From: Rhodocyclaceae bacterium | Lineage (GTDB): Bacteria > Pseudomonadota > Gammaproteobacteria > Burkholderiales > Rhodocyclaceae | Direction of reading: 5' to 3' | Assembly: GCA_025361105.1 (NCBI GenBank) | Contig: JANYAW010000048.1 | Location: 1 to 11,403, forward strand | DNA length: 11,403 nt | Shown here: positions 1 to 7,276 of the stretch, piece by piece | Numbering within the stretch: position 1 is the stretch's first letter | Layout of the letters: each line of letters begins with the position of its first letter | Made by a program: the position numbers and the translations under genes | The notes under the pieces: generated by a model | The model's input: the letters and a program-made list of their open reading frames with translations, nothing else | The model's database searches: none | Told to the model about the DNA's origin: nothing

Positions 1-447
1 GTCGGCTATTGGCAAATGCCGGACAAAACCAAAGAGGAATTCACCCCCAACGGCTATTTCAAAACCGGCGACATGGGGCGCATGAGCAAGGACGGCTACA
101 TTTCGATTATTGGCCGCTCAAAAGATCTGGTCATCACCGGCGGGCTGAATGTTTATCCGAAAGAAATCGAGGAGTTGATCGACGCCATGCCCGGTGTTGC
201 CGAGTCCGCCGTGATCGGTGTGCCGCATGCGGATTTCGGCGAAGCGGTGACAGCAGTGGTGGTGAGAAAAACGCCAGTTGGTGCTGACCGCACGCCGTTA
301 AACGAGGCTAGCATCATCGCAACACTGAAAGTTCAACTCGCCAATTTCAAAATTCCCAAACGCGTACACTTCGTTGCCGAGCTTCCCAGAAACGCGATGG
401 GGAAAGTGCAAAAAAATATCCTGCGTCAAACTTTCGGCGCGGTTTGA
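1..447 (+). CDS. C-terminal part of an acyl-CoA synthetase, probably malonyl-CoA synthetase (MatB-like); 5' end outside window
   Basis: The reading frame is open from base 1 and ends at TGA 445-447, leaving 148 residues of the C-terminal part of an ANL-superfamily adenylate-forming enzyme. These enzymes activate a carboxylate with ATP and load it on CoA. Visible motifs, numbered in the fragment, are YFKTGD (19-24, the ribose-binding Asp), GRSKD (38-42, hinge region before the mobile C-terminal domain), GGLNVYPKEIE (47-57) and the catalytic-lysine motif PRNAMGKVQK (129-138, Lys135). The GYWQMP start and the PRNAMGKVQKN ending resemble malonyl-CoA/methylmalonyl-CoA synthetases as I remember them, which would make malonyl-CoA in the cytosol from free malonate. 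That substrate call is inference; another short- or medium-chain acyl-CoA synthetase is possible. The adenylation domain and any malonate-use partner genes lie to the left and cannot be seen. A REP-like repeat follows the stop at once. Confidence 0.85.
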   Translation, partial: VGYWQMPDKTKEEFTPNGYFKTGDMGRMSKDGYISIIGRSKDLVITGGLNVYPKEIEELIDAMPGVAESAVIGVPHADFGEAVTAVVVRKTPVGADRTPLNEASIIATLKVQLANFKIPKRVHFVAELPRNAMGKVQKNILRQTFGAV

Positions 448-448
448 T

Positions 449-594
449 TCGTCATTCCGGCGGAGGCCGGAATCCAGAATTGTCGAAGCGCCAAACTTTA
501 TCGCGAGTGACCAAACGAAACCGCCATGGTGGACAAATCAAACCGACAATTTGTGGTCGCTGCCTCTGGATTCCGGCTTTCGCCGGAATGACGA
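449..594. repeat. Composite REP-like repeat: two hairpins in inverted orientation around an ~88-bp centre
   Basis: Left arm 449-477 and right arm 566-594 are reverse complements of each other at 27 of 29 positions. Each arm is also a hairpin by itself: ATTCCGGC (454-461) with GCCGGAAT (466-473) around GGAG, and ATTCCGGC (570-577) with GCCGGAAT (582-589) around TTTC. It fills the gap between two convergent genes, the usual place for REP/BIME-type elements, where such hairpins can protect 3' ends or end transcription. No poly-T run follows either hairpin. A second copy with the same spacing is at 11066-11249. Confidence 0.85.
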
Positions 595-603
595 TCAGTG
601 CAT

Positions 604-1407
604 CTAGCCGGTCAACAAACCATGCAGCATCTTGGTCGCCATCAGCGCCAGAAAAACCCCGAAGCCGCGCTTGAGTTGTTTCACCGGTAGCTGGTGAGCG
701 AGGCGCGCACCTACCGGTGCGAGTAAAAAGCTGATCGCCACCACGCCGATAAATCCGGGCAGATAGATGAAACCCAGCGAATATTCCGGCAGGCCGGACA
801 CCTTGAACCCGCTGATCAGATAACCCACCGTGCCAGCCACCGCAATCGGAAATCCGAGCGCCGCCGAAGTGCCAATCGCCTGATGGATCACCACATTGCA
901 AAACACCATAAACGGTATCGTTAGAAATCCGCCACCAGCCGCAACCAGACTGGACACACCACCAATTGCAAGTCCTGTCCCCGCCATGCCGACCGGCCCA
1001 GGTAGCTGTCTATGCGCTTTGGGTTTGAAATCCAGAATCATCTGTATCGCAGCGTAATACACAATGATGGTGAAAGTAATCGCCAGCGGCCGCGTCGGAA
1101 TCCACGCGGCAAAAAGCGACCCGGACAAAGTTCCAATCACCAGCCCCGGCGCGAAACGTTTGACGATATCCCAACGCACCGCACCGTGGCCGTGATGCGC
1201 GCGGGTGCTGGCAATCGAGGTCAGCATAATCGTCGCCATCGCCGTGCCCAGCGCTAGATGCATGCTGTGCTCGACCGGAAAACCCTGGGCGGTGTACAGC
1301 ATGAACAGCAACGGCGTGATGGTCAGTCCGCCACCGACCCCAAACAGGCCGGCAACAAATCCGGCAAACATGCCCAGCAGCGGATAGGCCAGCCACCACA
1401 GCGTCAT
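604..1407 (-). CDS. Sulfite exporter TauE/SafE family permease
   Basis: A 267-residue integral membrane protein of the TauE/SafE family. These are 7-9-helix permeases linked to export of sulfite, sulfoacetate or other small anions across the inner membrane. The two-fold repeat of the family is visible: a glycine motif GLFGVGGG at residues 20-27 starts the first half and VAAGGGFLTIPF (155-166) the second, each followed by hydrophobic helices. I place the start at ATG 1405-1407, not the in-frame ATG at 1446. It opens directly into the first membrane segment (MTLWWLAYPLLG) and forms an ATGA overlap with the stop of the upstream EVE gene, while the longer version would add 13 polar residues read inside that gene. 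The overlap implies translational coupling. The substrate cannot be told from sequence; no sulfur-metabolism gene is nearby. Confidence 0.9.
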   Translation of the reverse strand: MTLWWLAYPLLGMFAGFVAGLFGVGGGLTITPLLFMLYTAQGFPVEHSMHLALGTAMATIMLTSIASTRAHHGHGAVRWDIVKRFAPGLVIGTLSGSLFAAWIPTRPLAITFTIIVYYAAIQMILDFKPKAHRQLPGPVGMAGTGLAIGGVSSLVAAGGGFLTIPFMVFCNVVIHQAIGTSAALGFPIAVAGTVGYLISGFKVSGLPEYSLGFIYLPGFIGVVAISFLLAPVGARLAHQLPVKQLKRGFGVFLALMATKMLHGLLTG

Positions 1408-1874
1408 GCTGGCGCTTTCACCAACTTCTTGAGGATGTACTTCCACTCCGCCGGATCTATCGGCGTAATCGAGAGCCGATTGCCTTTTTGCAATGCCCGC
1501 ATGTTGGCCAGCGGCGGGTGCGCGCGCAATTCGTCAAGATTGATTAACTTAATTTTCTTCAAACCCCGTACATCGACATTCATCCAGCGCGGATTTTCCG
1601 CCGTCGCCTTGGCATCGAAATAAGGACTCTTGGCATCAAACTGTGTGCGGTCAGGATAGGCCAACGTCGCCACCTCGGCAAGGCCGGCAATACCCGGCTC
1701 GGGACAGGATGAATGATAGAAAAACACCCCGTCGCCGACCTTCATCTGATCGCGCATGAAATTGCGCGCCATGTAATTGCGCACCCCCCACCAATCTATG
1801 CATTGATTCGGCATTGCCAGCAGCATGTCGATGCTAAAGACAGTGGGTTCGGACTTCATTAACCAGTAGCGCAT
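1404..1874 (-). CDS. EVE domain-containing protein (thymocyte nuclear protein 1-like)
   Basis: A 156-residue soluble protein made of one EVE domain, a PUA-like fold that holds modified nucleobases in an aromatic pocket. Family hallmarks are present in order: YWLMKSEP (3-10), a tryptophan-rich DWWGVRNYMARNFMR stretch (27-41), GDGVFFYHS (47-55), the GIAGLAEV strand (61-68), YPDRTQFD (73-80) and the C-terminal RLSITPIDPAEW (133-144). Length matches stand-alone bacterial EVE proteins. The start is ATG 1872-1874, preceded by AAGGA on the minus strand with a short spacer. Bacterial EVE proteins are thought to recognise modified bases in DNA or RNA, but the physiological role of this housekeeping type is not established. 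Its TGA overlaps the ATG of the TauE/SafE gene by ATGA, so the two are co-transcribed and coupled. No restriction or methylase gene is near, so a defence role is not supported here. Confidence 0.93.
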   Translation of the reverse strand: MRYWLMKSEPTVFSIDMLLAMPNQCIDWWGVRNYMARNFMRDQMKVGDGVFFYHSSCPEPGIAGLAEVATLAYPDRTQFDAKSPYFDAKATAENPRWMNVDVRGLKKIKLINLDELRAHPPLANMRALQKGNRLSITPIDPAEWKYILKKLVKAPA

Positions 1875-2028
1875 GGTGTTTTCCTTGGTTTTTTCCTATC
1901 GGTGATGAACAATTCGGTGACGTTTTTCGACATTTCAGCTGCGCACAGGAGCCATTCGTCGCAAACCAGTATGCATTGTATTTGTCTCTCCCTAATCTGC
2001 ACACATCGCAGGCAAACAGCGTTACACC

Positions 2029-2035
2029 AAAGGAG
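2029..2035 (+). promoter_or_regulatory. Shine-Dalgarno site of the small exported protein
   Basis: AAAGGAG lies 7 bases before ATG 2043. It is among the strongest Shine-Dalgarno matches in the window, and it decides the start of the small gene against the in-frame upstream ATG at 1902, which has no such site. Confidence 0.75.
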
Positions 2036-2042
2036 AAGCATC

Positions 2043-2273
2043 ATGGGCAAGACACTTTACAAACACAGTTATTTGACAGTTGCAGCAATGACTACCGCGT
2101 TGCTCATCTCCACATCAACCGCGATGGTTTTCGCGGCGGATACGGCGAGCATCAAGCAGGACGTTTCACCGCTGGCTAGCGATGCAGAAAGCATTGGCCG
2201 CTTTATCGTCACACCGAAGTCATCGACTTTCGTTCCTGCAGTCGCGTCATTGCCTGCGCACAAATTTGCTTGA
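2043..2273 (+). CDS. Small exported hypothetical protein (76 aa) with signal peptide
   Basis: I do not recognise this family. The 76-residue product has a clear Sec-type signal: a positive N-terminus (MGKTLYKHSY), a hydrophobic stretch at about residues 11-28, and an A-x-A-like end at VFAAD (29-33). That leaves a mature peptide of only about 44 residues. The mature part is Ser/Ala/Thr/Pro-rich with the phrase SIGRFIVTPKS (50-60), has no cysteines and no membrane segment, and is probably periplasmic. The start at 2043 is chosen because of the strong AAAGGAG site and because it places the signal peptide at the N-terminus; an in-frame extension to 1902 would bury it behind 47 residues of low-quality sequence. 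It is divergent from the EVE gene and lies 56 bases before the PspC-like gene on the same strand. Coding status is likely from the ribosome site and signal peptide, but it has no known function. Confidence 0.7.
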   Translation: MGKTLYKHSYLTVAAMTTALLISTSTAMVFAADTASIKQDVSPLASDAESIGRFIVTPKSSTFVPAVASLPAHKFA

Positions 2274-2299
2274 GCTACGGCGGGTAGTTTTGTTGTACT
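2270..2299 (+). promoter_or_regulatory. Possible sigma-70 promoter for the SHOCT-PspC gene
   Basis: TTGAGC (2270-2275, 4/6 to the -35 consensus) and TGTACT (2294-2299, 4/6 to the -10 consensus) are 18 bases apart and lie 31 bases before the ATG at 2330. The -35 box overlaps the stop of the small exported-protein gene. This is a weak match; read-through from the upstream gene is the alternative. Confidence 0.3.
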
Positions 2300-2329
2300 C
2301 TGCACGAACTTTGTTGGCTGGGGAATGAA

Positions 2330-2656
2330 ATGACGATTGCTGAAGAATTGGGAAAGCTTGAAGAAATGCGCGGCCGTGGAAATTTGACGGATGAAGAATT
2401 TGCGCAGGCGAAGGCCAAAATTATTGGTGGTTCCGCTCCGGGAACCACTACCACCGCGAATGCAAATTTCGCCGCGTTGAATTCCTTCCGGCGCTCGACG
2501 AATGATCGCTGGGTAGCTGGCGTGTGCGGCGGTTTGGCCAAGTCGACCGGCATGGAATCGTGGCTGTGGCGCTTGTTGTTTTGCTTGATGTTGGTGTTCG
2601 GCGGCTGCGGCTTGTTGATTTATGTACTGGCTTGGATATTTGTGCCTGCAGAATAA
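2330..2656 (+). CDS. SHOCT and PspC domain membrane protein
   Basis: A 108-residue protein with two parts. Residues 3-33 form a SHOCT-like amphipathic segment (LGKLEEMRGRGNLTDEEFAQAKAKII), a short module usually found at the C-terminus of proteins but here at the N-terminus. After a Thr/Ala-rich linker (about 34-52), residues 55-108 form a PspC domain: DRWVAGVCGGLAKSTG (59-74), WLWRLLF (78-84) and a hydrophobic helix at about 82-106 ending in the typical FVPAE. PspC proteins sit in the inner membrane and, in enterobacteria, help sense membrane stress with PspB to release PspA. No pspA, pspB or pspF is in this window, so a role in a classical Psp response is only inference. GGGGA five bases before ATG 2330 is the ribosome site. 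The gene ends 22 bases before a strong terminator. Confidence 0.88.
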   Translation: MTIAEELGKLEEMRGRGNLTDEEFAQAKAKIIGGSAPGTTTTANANFAALNSFRRSTNDRWVAGVCGGLAKSTGMESWLWRLLFCLMLVFGGCGLLIYVLAWIFVPAE

Positions 2657-2678
2657 AGTTGCCGTAGATGGAAAGAGA

Positions 2679-2706
2679 AAAAGGCCCGCGAGGGCCTTTT
2701 GTTTTT
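2679..2706. terminator. Bidirectional Rho-independent terminator
   Basis: Nine-pair stem AAAAGGCCC (2679-2687) with GGGCCTTTT (2692-2700) around GCGA, followed on the plus strand by GTTTTT. Read on the minus strand, the same stem is followed by a T-rich tract (TTTTTCTCTTT). It can therefore end the PspC transcript from the left and the RND operon transcript from the right, which are convergent here. Confidence 0.88.
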
Positions 2707-2773
2707 GGTGGTGAATTTGCCAGTTGGTGCAGATGTGGAGTGTCGGTTTTGCACAGCCGACCCGCTACACAGG

Positions 2774-2792
2774 CGCAAAGCAGTGCTTTGCG
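2774..2792. repeat. Perfect palindrome between convergent genes
   Basis: CGCAAAGCA (2774-2782) and TGCTTTGCG (2784-2792) are exact reverse complements around one base. It lies in the 170-bp gap beyond the terminator, downstream of the RND permease stop. No T-run follows, so it is not a standard terminator. It may be an RNA 3'-end hairpin or a protein site; the function is unknown. Confidence 0.6.
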
Positions 2793-2832
2793 AAATCTCT
2801 GCTTCGCCGCCGCGACGCGAACCAGAATCGCA

Positions 2833-2861
2833 GGTCGGGTGAGCCCAGCGCCAACCCGACC
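2833..2861. repeat. Inverted repeat downstream of the RND permease gene
   Basis: GGTCGGGT (2833-2840) and ACCCGACC (2854-2861) can form an 8-bp stem with a 13-base loop, 15 bases past the stop of the RND permease gene on the minus strand. The 'TCGGGT...ACCCGA' pattern resembles dispersed intergenic repeats seen in many proteobacteria. It has no T-run, so it would be a 3' stabilising hairpin or repeat more than an intrinsic terminator. Confidence 0.6.
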
Positions 2862-2876
2862 CGCAGGATTATTGAT

Positions 2877-5800
2877 TTACCGCCCCGTACTCGTCGCGAT
2901 TGCGACTTCGCTTGTCGGAGCAACCGGGCTTGCCGCACCAAACTTCTTTTTCCACCAGCGCGGCAAATTATCCAGATAGGTATAAAGCACCGGCACTACG
3001 ACCAGTGTGAGCAGGGTCGAAGTGATCAATCCGCCAATCACTGCGCGGCCCATTGGGGCTTGGGTTTCACCACCGTCACCCATACCGATGGCCATCGGCA
3101 ACATGCCGAATATCATCGCCATGGTGGTCATGATGATGGGACGCAGACGAACCTGGCCGGCCATTAGTACGGCCTCGATTTGTGGCACGCCGTTGCGCTG
3201 CGATTGATTGGCGAAGTCAACCAGCAGAATCGCGTTTTTCACCACCAATCCCATCAGCATGATGAAGCCGATGATGGAGAACATGTTCATCGTCGAGCCG
3301 GTCACAATCAGCGCGATCAGCACGCCAACCAGCGTGAATGGCAGGGACGCCATGATCGCGATGGGCTGCAGGAAGCTGGCGAATTGCGAGGCGAGGATGA
3401 AGTAGATGAACACCACGGCGAGGATCAAGGCGACGATGGCAGCACCACCGGCTTCATCGTTTTGCTCAGCCTCGCCTTTGATGTCAAAACGATAGCCTTG
3501 CGGCAATGGAATGGCTTGCACCAGCTTTTTGACTTCCTTCGCGGCATCACCAGTGGGGCGGCCTTCAACATTGGCATAGATGCCGACACGTCGTTCAAGA
3601 TTTTGTCGCTTGATCACGTTCGGGCTGGTCGATGGAATGAACTCGACCACTTGGCGCAGCGGCACCATCACCGGCGTGCCATTGGCATCCATACGGTTGG
3701 TCGAAATGTAGAGATCACCGATGTCGCTCAGCTTGGTGCGGCCAGATTGCGGCAGTTGCACGCTGACGTCATAGTTCTGGCCGTCGGGCGCCAGCCAGGT
3801 GCTGATTTGGTCGCCATTCACGAAAGGCCGCAGGGTCGCGCCGATGCGCTCGACCGACAGCCCCAGATCGCTGGCAACCGAAGCATTGACCTTGATGATC
3901 ACGGCTGGATTGGCCGCCTGCAAGCTGTGTTCGAGGTCGACGATACCTTTCACGCTACCAATCTTGGTCATGATGGTTGCCAGCAGTTGCGGCAATTCGT
4001 CGGTGGCCGGACCAATCAGGTTTATCCAGATCGGTTTATCGAAGCCGACCGACGGCTCGATACCCGGAATACCTTTGAGTCGCTCACGCACCGCGGTTTC
4101 GACTTCCTTTTGGCTGCGCCGATGGGTAGTCTTGGCATCCGTCAGCTTGATCAACAGTTCTGCCGTATTGCGGCTGTTGTTACCAACCGTGGTGCTGACC
4201 AGCTCAATCTCGGGGAAGACCCTTATAGCTTCTTCGATTTGACGAATCTTGTTGTCGGTATAGGTCAGGCTGGTACCAACCGGTGTCTTGATGTTGAGCG
4301 CAAAAAACCCTTCGTCGACCTTGGGGAAGAACTCGCCACCAACCAGCGGTGCCAGAAATAGACTGCCGACGAAAATGACTGCGGCAATCAACAAGGTCAC
4401 TTTTCGCCAGGTCAAGGTTCTGGTCAGCAGCCGGCCATAAAACGCATGCAGCATATCGACACGATGCTCGATGGCCGCCATCATCCGCGCAACCAGCGGG
4501 AAGCGGCTGAAGCGTGATTCGGCAGGATCTTTCCAGATTGATGAAAGCATGGGATCGAGCGTAAAGCTGACGAACAGCGAGACCAGAACGGCAACGGTAA
4601 CGGTGATACCGAATTGGAAAAAAATTCGACCGATGATGCCGCTCATGAAAGCCACCGGGATAAACACCGCGCATATCGCAAAGGTGGTGGCCAGCACAGC
4701 GAGGCCGATTTCTTCGGTGCCTTCGAGTGCGGCGGTGCGATGATCTTTGCCCATGGCCAAATGTCGGACGATGTTTTCACGCACCACAATGGCATCGTCT
4801 ATTAGCAGACCGATGCATAGCGACAAAGCCATCAAGGTTACCGAATTGATGGTGAAGCCGAAGGCATACATGGCGATAAAGGTGGAGATCACCGAGATCG
4901 GCAAAGTGATGCCGGTGATGATGGTGCTGCGCCATGAATGCAAAAACAAGAACACAATCAGGATGGTCAACATGCCACCTTCAATGATGGTGCGTTTGAC
5001 GCTATCGAGTGAATTCTTGACGAATTGCGAGTTCTCGGAAATCGAGCGTATCTCCACATCCGGCGGCAACACTTTGCGCAGTTTGGCGATGGCCTGCGCG
5101 ACCTGATCGCCGACTTCAACCAGATTGGCGTCCTGGGTTTTGTAGACGTTGAGCGTCAGCGCAGGCTGGCCATTGATGCGGCCAATCGACTGTTCTTCGC
5201 GCTCGCCATCAATCACATTGGCGACCTGGTCCAGCATGACCGGCGAACCCGCGCGCCGCGCGACGATGATTTGCTTGAAAGCCTCCACGCTTTTGAGCTT
5301 GCCTTCGACGCGCACCATTTGTTCCTGCGCGCTGGCACGCAGTGCTCCGGCGGGCAAGTCCTGATTGACTTCACGAATCGCGCGAATGATTTCATCGACA
5401 CCGATTTGATACGCCAGCATTTGCTGCGGCTTGAGATTGATGGTCACTTCCCGATGCACGGCGCCGCCCAGATTGACTTGCCCGACACCGGAAACGCCTT
5501 GCACGCGTTTGACAATTTGTTGATCGGCAAACACCGATAGCTCGCGCAAGCTGCGCGTATTGGACAAAATGCCGAAAGTTGACGTCGGCTGTGCGCCGTC
5601 GAATTGCCCGCGCACTATCAGCGGGTCTTTGGCATCGCGCGGGAAGCCGGGGCGTATCTGTGCCACCTTGTCGCGTACGTCCTGAATTGCCTTGGTCATA
5701 TCGGTGGACAGTTGAAACTCGGTCCACAATTCAGCGCGACCCTCGAACGAATTGGTGAAAATATTCTTCACCCCGTTCACGGTGTTTACCGCTTCTTCCA

Positions 5801-5999
5801 GCGGCTTGACCAAATCGGCCTCGACCTGCTCCGGCGACGCGCCCGGATAGCGAACTTGCATCCAAATGCCCGGCACCTGAATGTCAGGCATTTGCTCCAC
5901 CCCGAGGCGGGTATAGGAAATAATTCCCAGCACCGTGAGAGCAAGCATCACCATGGTGGCGAAAACGGGTTGGCTAATACTGGTTTTGGTTATCCACAT
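2877..5999 (-). CDS. RND-family efflux permease (HAE1/AcrB type)
   Basis: A 1040-residue inner-membrane pump subunit, the normal length for the AcrB/HAE1 group. It exports drugs or other amphiphiles by proton exchange, as a trimer joined to a periplasmic adaptor and an outer-membrane channel. The N-terminus has the family pattern (ISQPVFATMVMLAL, 8-21; YTRLGVEQMPDI, 29-40; YPGASPEQVE, 51-60). The proton-relay residues are intact: Asp401-Asp402 in IGLLIDDAIVVREN and Lys921 in GLVVKNAILLVDF. The first helix group is at about 340-485, the second at about 852-1010, with two large periplasmic porter/docking loops between, as expected from the internal duplication. The DDA motif argues for an organic-solute pump and against the heavy-metal (CzcA) type. 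It follows the adaptor gene by 23 bases, with AAGGA before ATG 5997-5999. No outer-membrane factor or regulator is in the window. The substrate is unknown. Confidence 0.96.
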   Translation of the reverse strand: MWITKTSISQPVFATMVMLALTVLGIISYTRLGVEQMPDIQVPGIWMQVRYPGASPEQVEADLVKPLEEAVNTVNGVKNIFTNSFEGRAELWTEFQLSTDMTKAIQDVRDKVAQIRPGFPRDAKDPLIVRGQFDGAQPTSTFGILSNTRSLRELSVFADQQIVKRVQGVSGVGQVNLGGAVHREVTINLKPQQMLAYQIGVDEIIRAIREVNQDLPAGALRASAQEQMVRVEGKLKSVEAFKQIIVARRAGSPVMLDQVANVIDGEREEQSIGRINGQPALTLNVYKTQDANLVEVGDQVAQAIAKLRKVLPPDVEIRSISENSQFVKNSLDSVKRTIIEGGMLTILIVFLFLHSWRSTIITGITLPISVISTFIAMYAFGFTINSVTLMALSLCIGLLIDDAIVVRENIVRHLAMGKDHRTAALEGTEEIGLAVLATTFAICAVFIPVAFMSGIIGRIFFQFGITVTVAVLVSLFVSFTLDPMLSSIWKDPAESRFSRFPLVARMMAAIEHRVDMLHAFYGRLLTRTLTWRKVTLLIAAVIFVGSLFLAPLVGGEFFPKVDEGFFALNIKTPVGTSLTYTDNKIRQIEEAIRVFPEIELVSTTVGNNSRNTAELLIKLTDAKTTHRRSQKEVETAVRERLKGIPGIEPSVGFDKPIWINLIGPATDELPQLLATIMTKIGSVKGIVDLEHSLQAANPAVIIKVNASVASDLGLSVERIGATLRPFVNGDQISTWLAPDGQNYDVSVQLPQSGRTKLSDIGDLYISTNRMDANGTPVMVPLRQVVEFIPSTSPNVIKRQNLERRVGIYANVEGRPTGDAAKEVKKLVQAIPLPQGYRFDIKGEAEQNDEAGGAAIVALILAVVFIYFILASQFASFLQPIAIMASLPFTLVGVLIALIVTGSTMNMFSIIGFIMLMGLVVKNAILLVDFANQSQRNGVPQIEAVLMAGQVRLRPIIMTTMAMIFGMLPMAIGMGDGGETQAPMGRAVIGGLITSTLLTLVVVPVLYTYLDNLPRWWKKKFGAASPVAPTSEVAIATSTGR

Positions 6000-6022
6000 G
6001 GGGTGTCCTTTTTGCTTACGAA

Positions 6023-7276
6023 TCAGCCGGTTTTCTTTTCACCAGTTGGTGCTGGTGCCACGCCGTTAGGTGGCACCGCGTTACTTGGTACGCTTTCATT
6101 TTTCACCGTGGGTGCGTTGCTCTTCAATATCGCCGGCACGCCAACTTTCAGTCCTGTCATGCGGATGCGAACCACAGAAATCCCTTCGTTCAATCCGGAT
6201 TTCACGGCCACCAGACCACTCACTTCGTCCTTCTGACCAACGCTCACCGCACGTTTGGCCAGCTTGCCGTCTTCAACGCTAAATACATAGGACTGGCCGG
6301 CTTCTTCAAACACTGCGCTGTAGGGAATCACCGGGCTGGCAACAGTTTGCGAGAGTGCCACCACCCCTTCGGCGAACATTCCGCCTTTCAAACTATTGTC
6401 CGGATTGGGTACCGCAACGAACAATTTAATGGCGCGTGAGCCTGGCTCAGCCACCGGATTGATGCGCTCGACTTTGCCTTCGAACTGGCGGTCACCAAAA
6501 CCATCTACGTGGAAACGAACTGTCTGCCCGATCACCACACTCGGTACATCGGACGCCGGGATGGCCGCTTCCAGTTCGAGGCGGGTCAAATCAACAATAT
6601 TGACTATCGGCGCATCCGGCGTGATGCGCTCACCGCCATTGACCATGCGTTTGGCCACCACCCCAGCAATCGGCGAGCGTACCACCGCATCGTTGATCGC
6701 CTTGGTCGCCATGCGAACCTGGGCATCAGCCCAGCGCACTGCAGCGTCGGAGCCCTGATAGGTGCTTTGAGTTTGATCGTAGGCGTTTTGCGAAATGAAA
6801 TTTTGCTTCAGCAAGGCCTGATTGGTGTCGCGATTTCTCGCTGCAATGGTCAAGCGCGAACGGCGTTCTTCGTGATCGGCCTGCGCCGCATCAAGACGTG
6901 CGCGCAAGTCGGTGGTATCGATTTCAGCAACGATATCGCCAACCTTGACCGCCTGACCTTCGCGCACCATCACCTGCCGGACTTGCCCAGCGACCGTGGA
7001 TTTGACCAGCGATTGCGTCAGCGGGTTCAGTGAGCCGGAGATGGCCACGGTACGCTCGATGGCTTGGATATTCACCACCGCAACATCGCTGGCAGCGAAT
7101 TCCAGCGTCGCCGGTTTCTCGGTCTTTTTCGCTTCCGTCGCCGCCTGTGCGGTGGCTGTCATGTCGGCGCGATAGGCGAACAGCGCGCCAGAACCACCCA
7201 GCACCAAGACCACCGCGACCCAAGTTGTGGTGCGGCGGAAGAAGGGTTTAGTTGCAAGCAATGGAGACTGAATCAT
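6023..7276 (-). CDS. RND efflux periplasmic adaptor (membrane fusion protein)
   Basis: A 417-residue HlyD/AcrA-type adaptor that links the RND permease to an outer-membrane channel. A single N-terminal membrane segment (about 18-36) anchors it, with no lipobox cysteine, so it is probably an uncleaved signal-anchor and not a lipoprotein. The order of domains is regular: first lipoyl half (about 88-120, with VREGQAVKVGDIVAEID), an alpha-helical hairpin (about 121-195), second lipoyl half (198-229, VVRSPIAGVVAKR), beta-barrel (about 230-310, including LKGGMFAEGVV) and membrane-proximal domain (about 312-385, with VIPYSAVFEEAG). The last 32 residues are a Pro/Asn/Ser-rich tail of low complexity. 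The start ATG 7274-7276 has an AAGGGA-like site upstream and puts the anchor at the right place. It is the first gene of a two-gene operon with the permease 23 bases downstream. Confidence 0.95.
   Translation of the reverse strand: MIQSPLLATKPFFRRTTTWVAVVLVLGGSGALFAYRADMTATAQAATEAKKTEKPATLEFAASDVAVVNIQAIERTVAISGSLNPLTQSLVKSTVAGQVRQVMVREGQAVKVGDIVAEIDTTDLRARLDAAQADHEERRSRLTIAARNRDTNQALLKQNFISQNAYDQTQSTYQGSDAAVRWADAQVRMATKAINDAVVRSPIAGVVAKRMVNGGERITPDAPIVNIVDLTRLELEAAIPASDVPSVVIGQTVRFHVDGFGDRQFEGKVERINPVAEPGSRAIKLFVAVPNPDNSLKGGMFAEGVVALSQTVASPVIPYSAVFEEAGQSYVFSVEDGKLAKRAVSVGQKDEVSGLVAVKSGLNEGISVVRIRMTGLKVGVPAILKSNAPTVKNESVPSNAVPPNGVAPAPTGEKKTG

Noticed and set aside
449..594. CRISPR-like array from the repeats
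   Set aside because: Only two units are present, in inverted orientation, each a hairpin, with a single 88-bp centre; this is REP-type and not direct repeats with regular spacers.
1405..1446. Longer start of the TauE/SafE gene at 1446
   Set aside because: It would add 13 polar residues encoded within the EVE gene; the ATGA overlap start at 1407 fits a membrane N-terminus better.
1404..1874. EVE protein as part of a modified-DNA restriction or defence system
   Set aside because: It is the stand-alone housekeeping type, with no nuclease, McrBC or methylase partner; its neighbour is a TauE/SafE permease.
3180..4361. Long open frame (393 codons) on the plus strand
   Set aside because: It lies entirely opposite the RND permease gene, which has all family motifs; its predicted product is rich in His/Asp/Arg and has no recognisable domain.
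5604..6236. Open frame of 210 codons on the plus strand across the permease/adaptor junction
   Set aside because: Antisense to two firmly identified genes and with no family resemblance.
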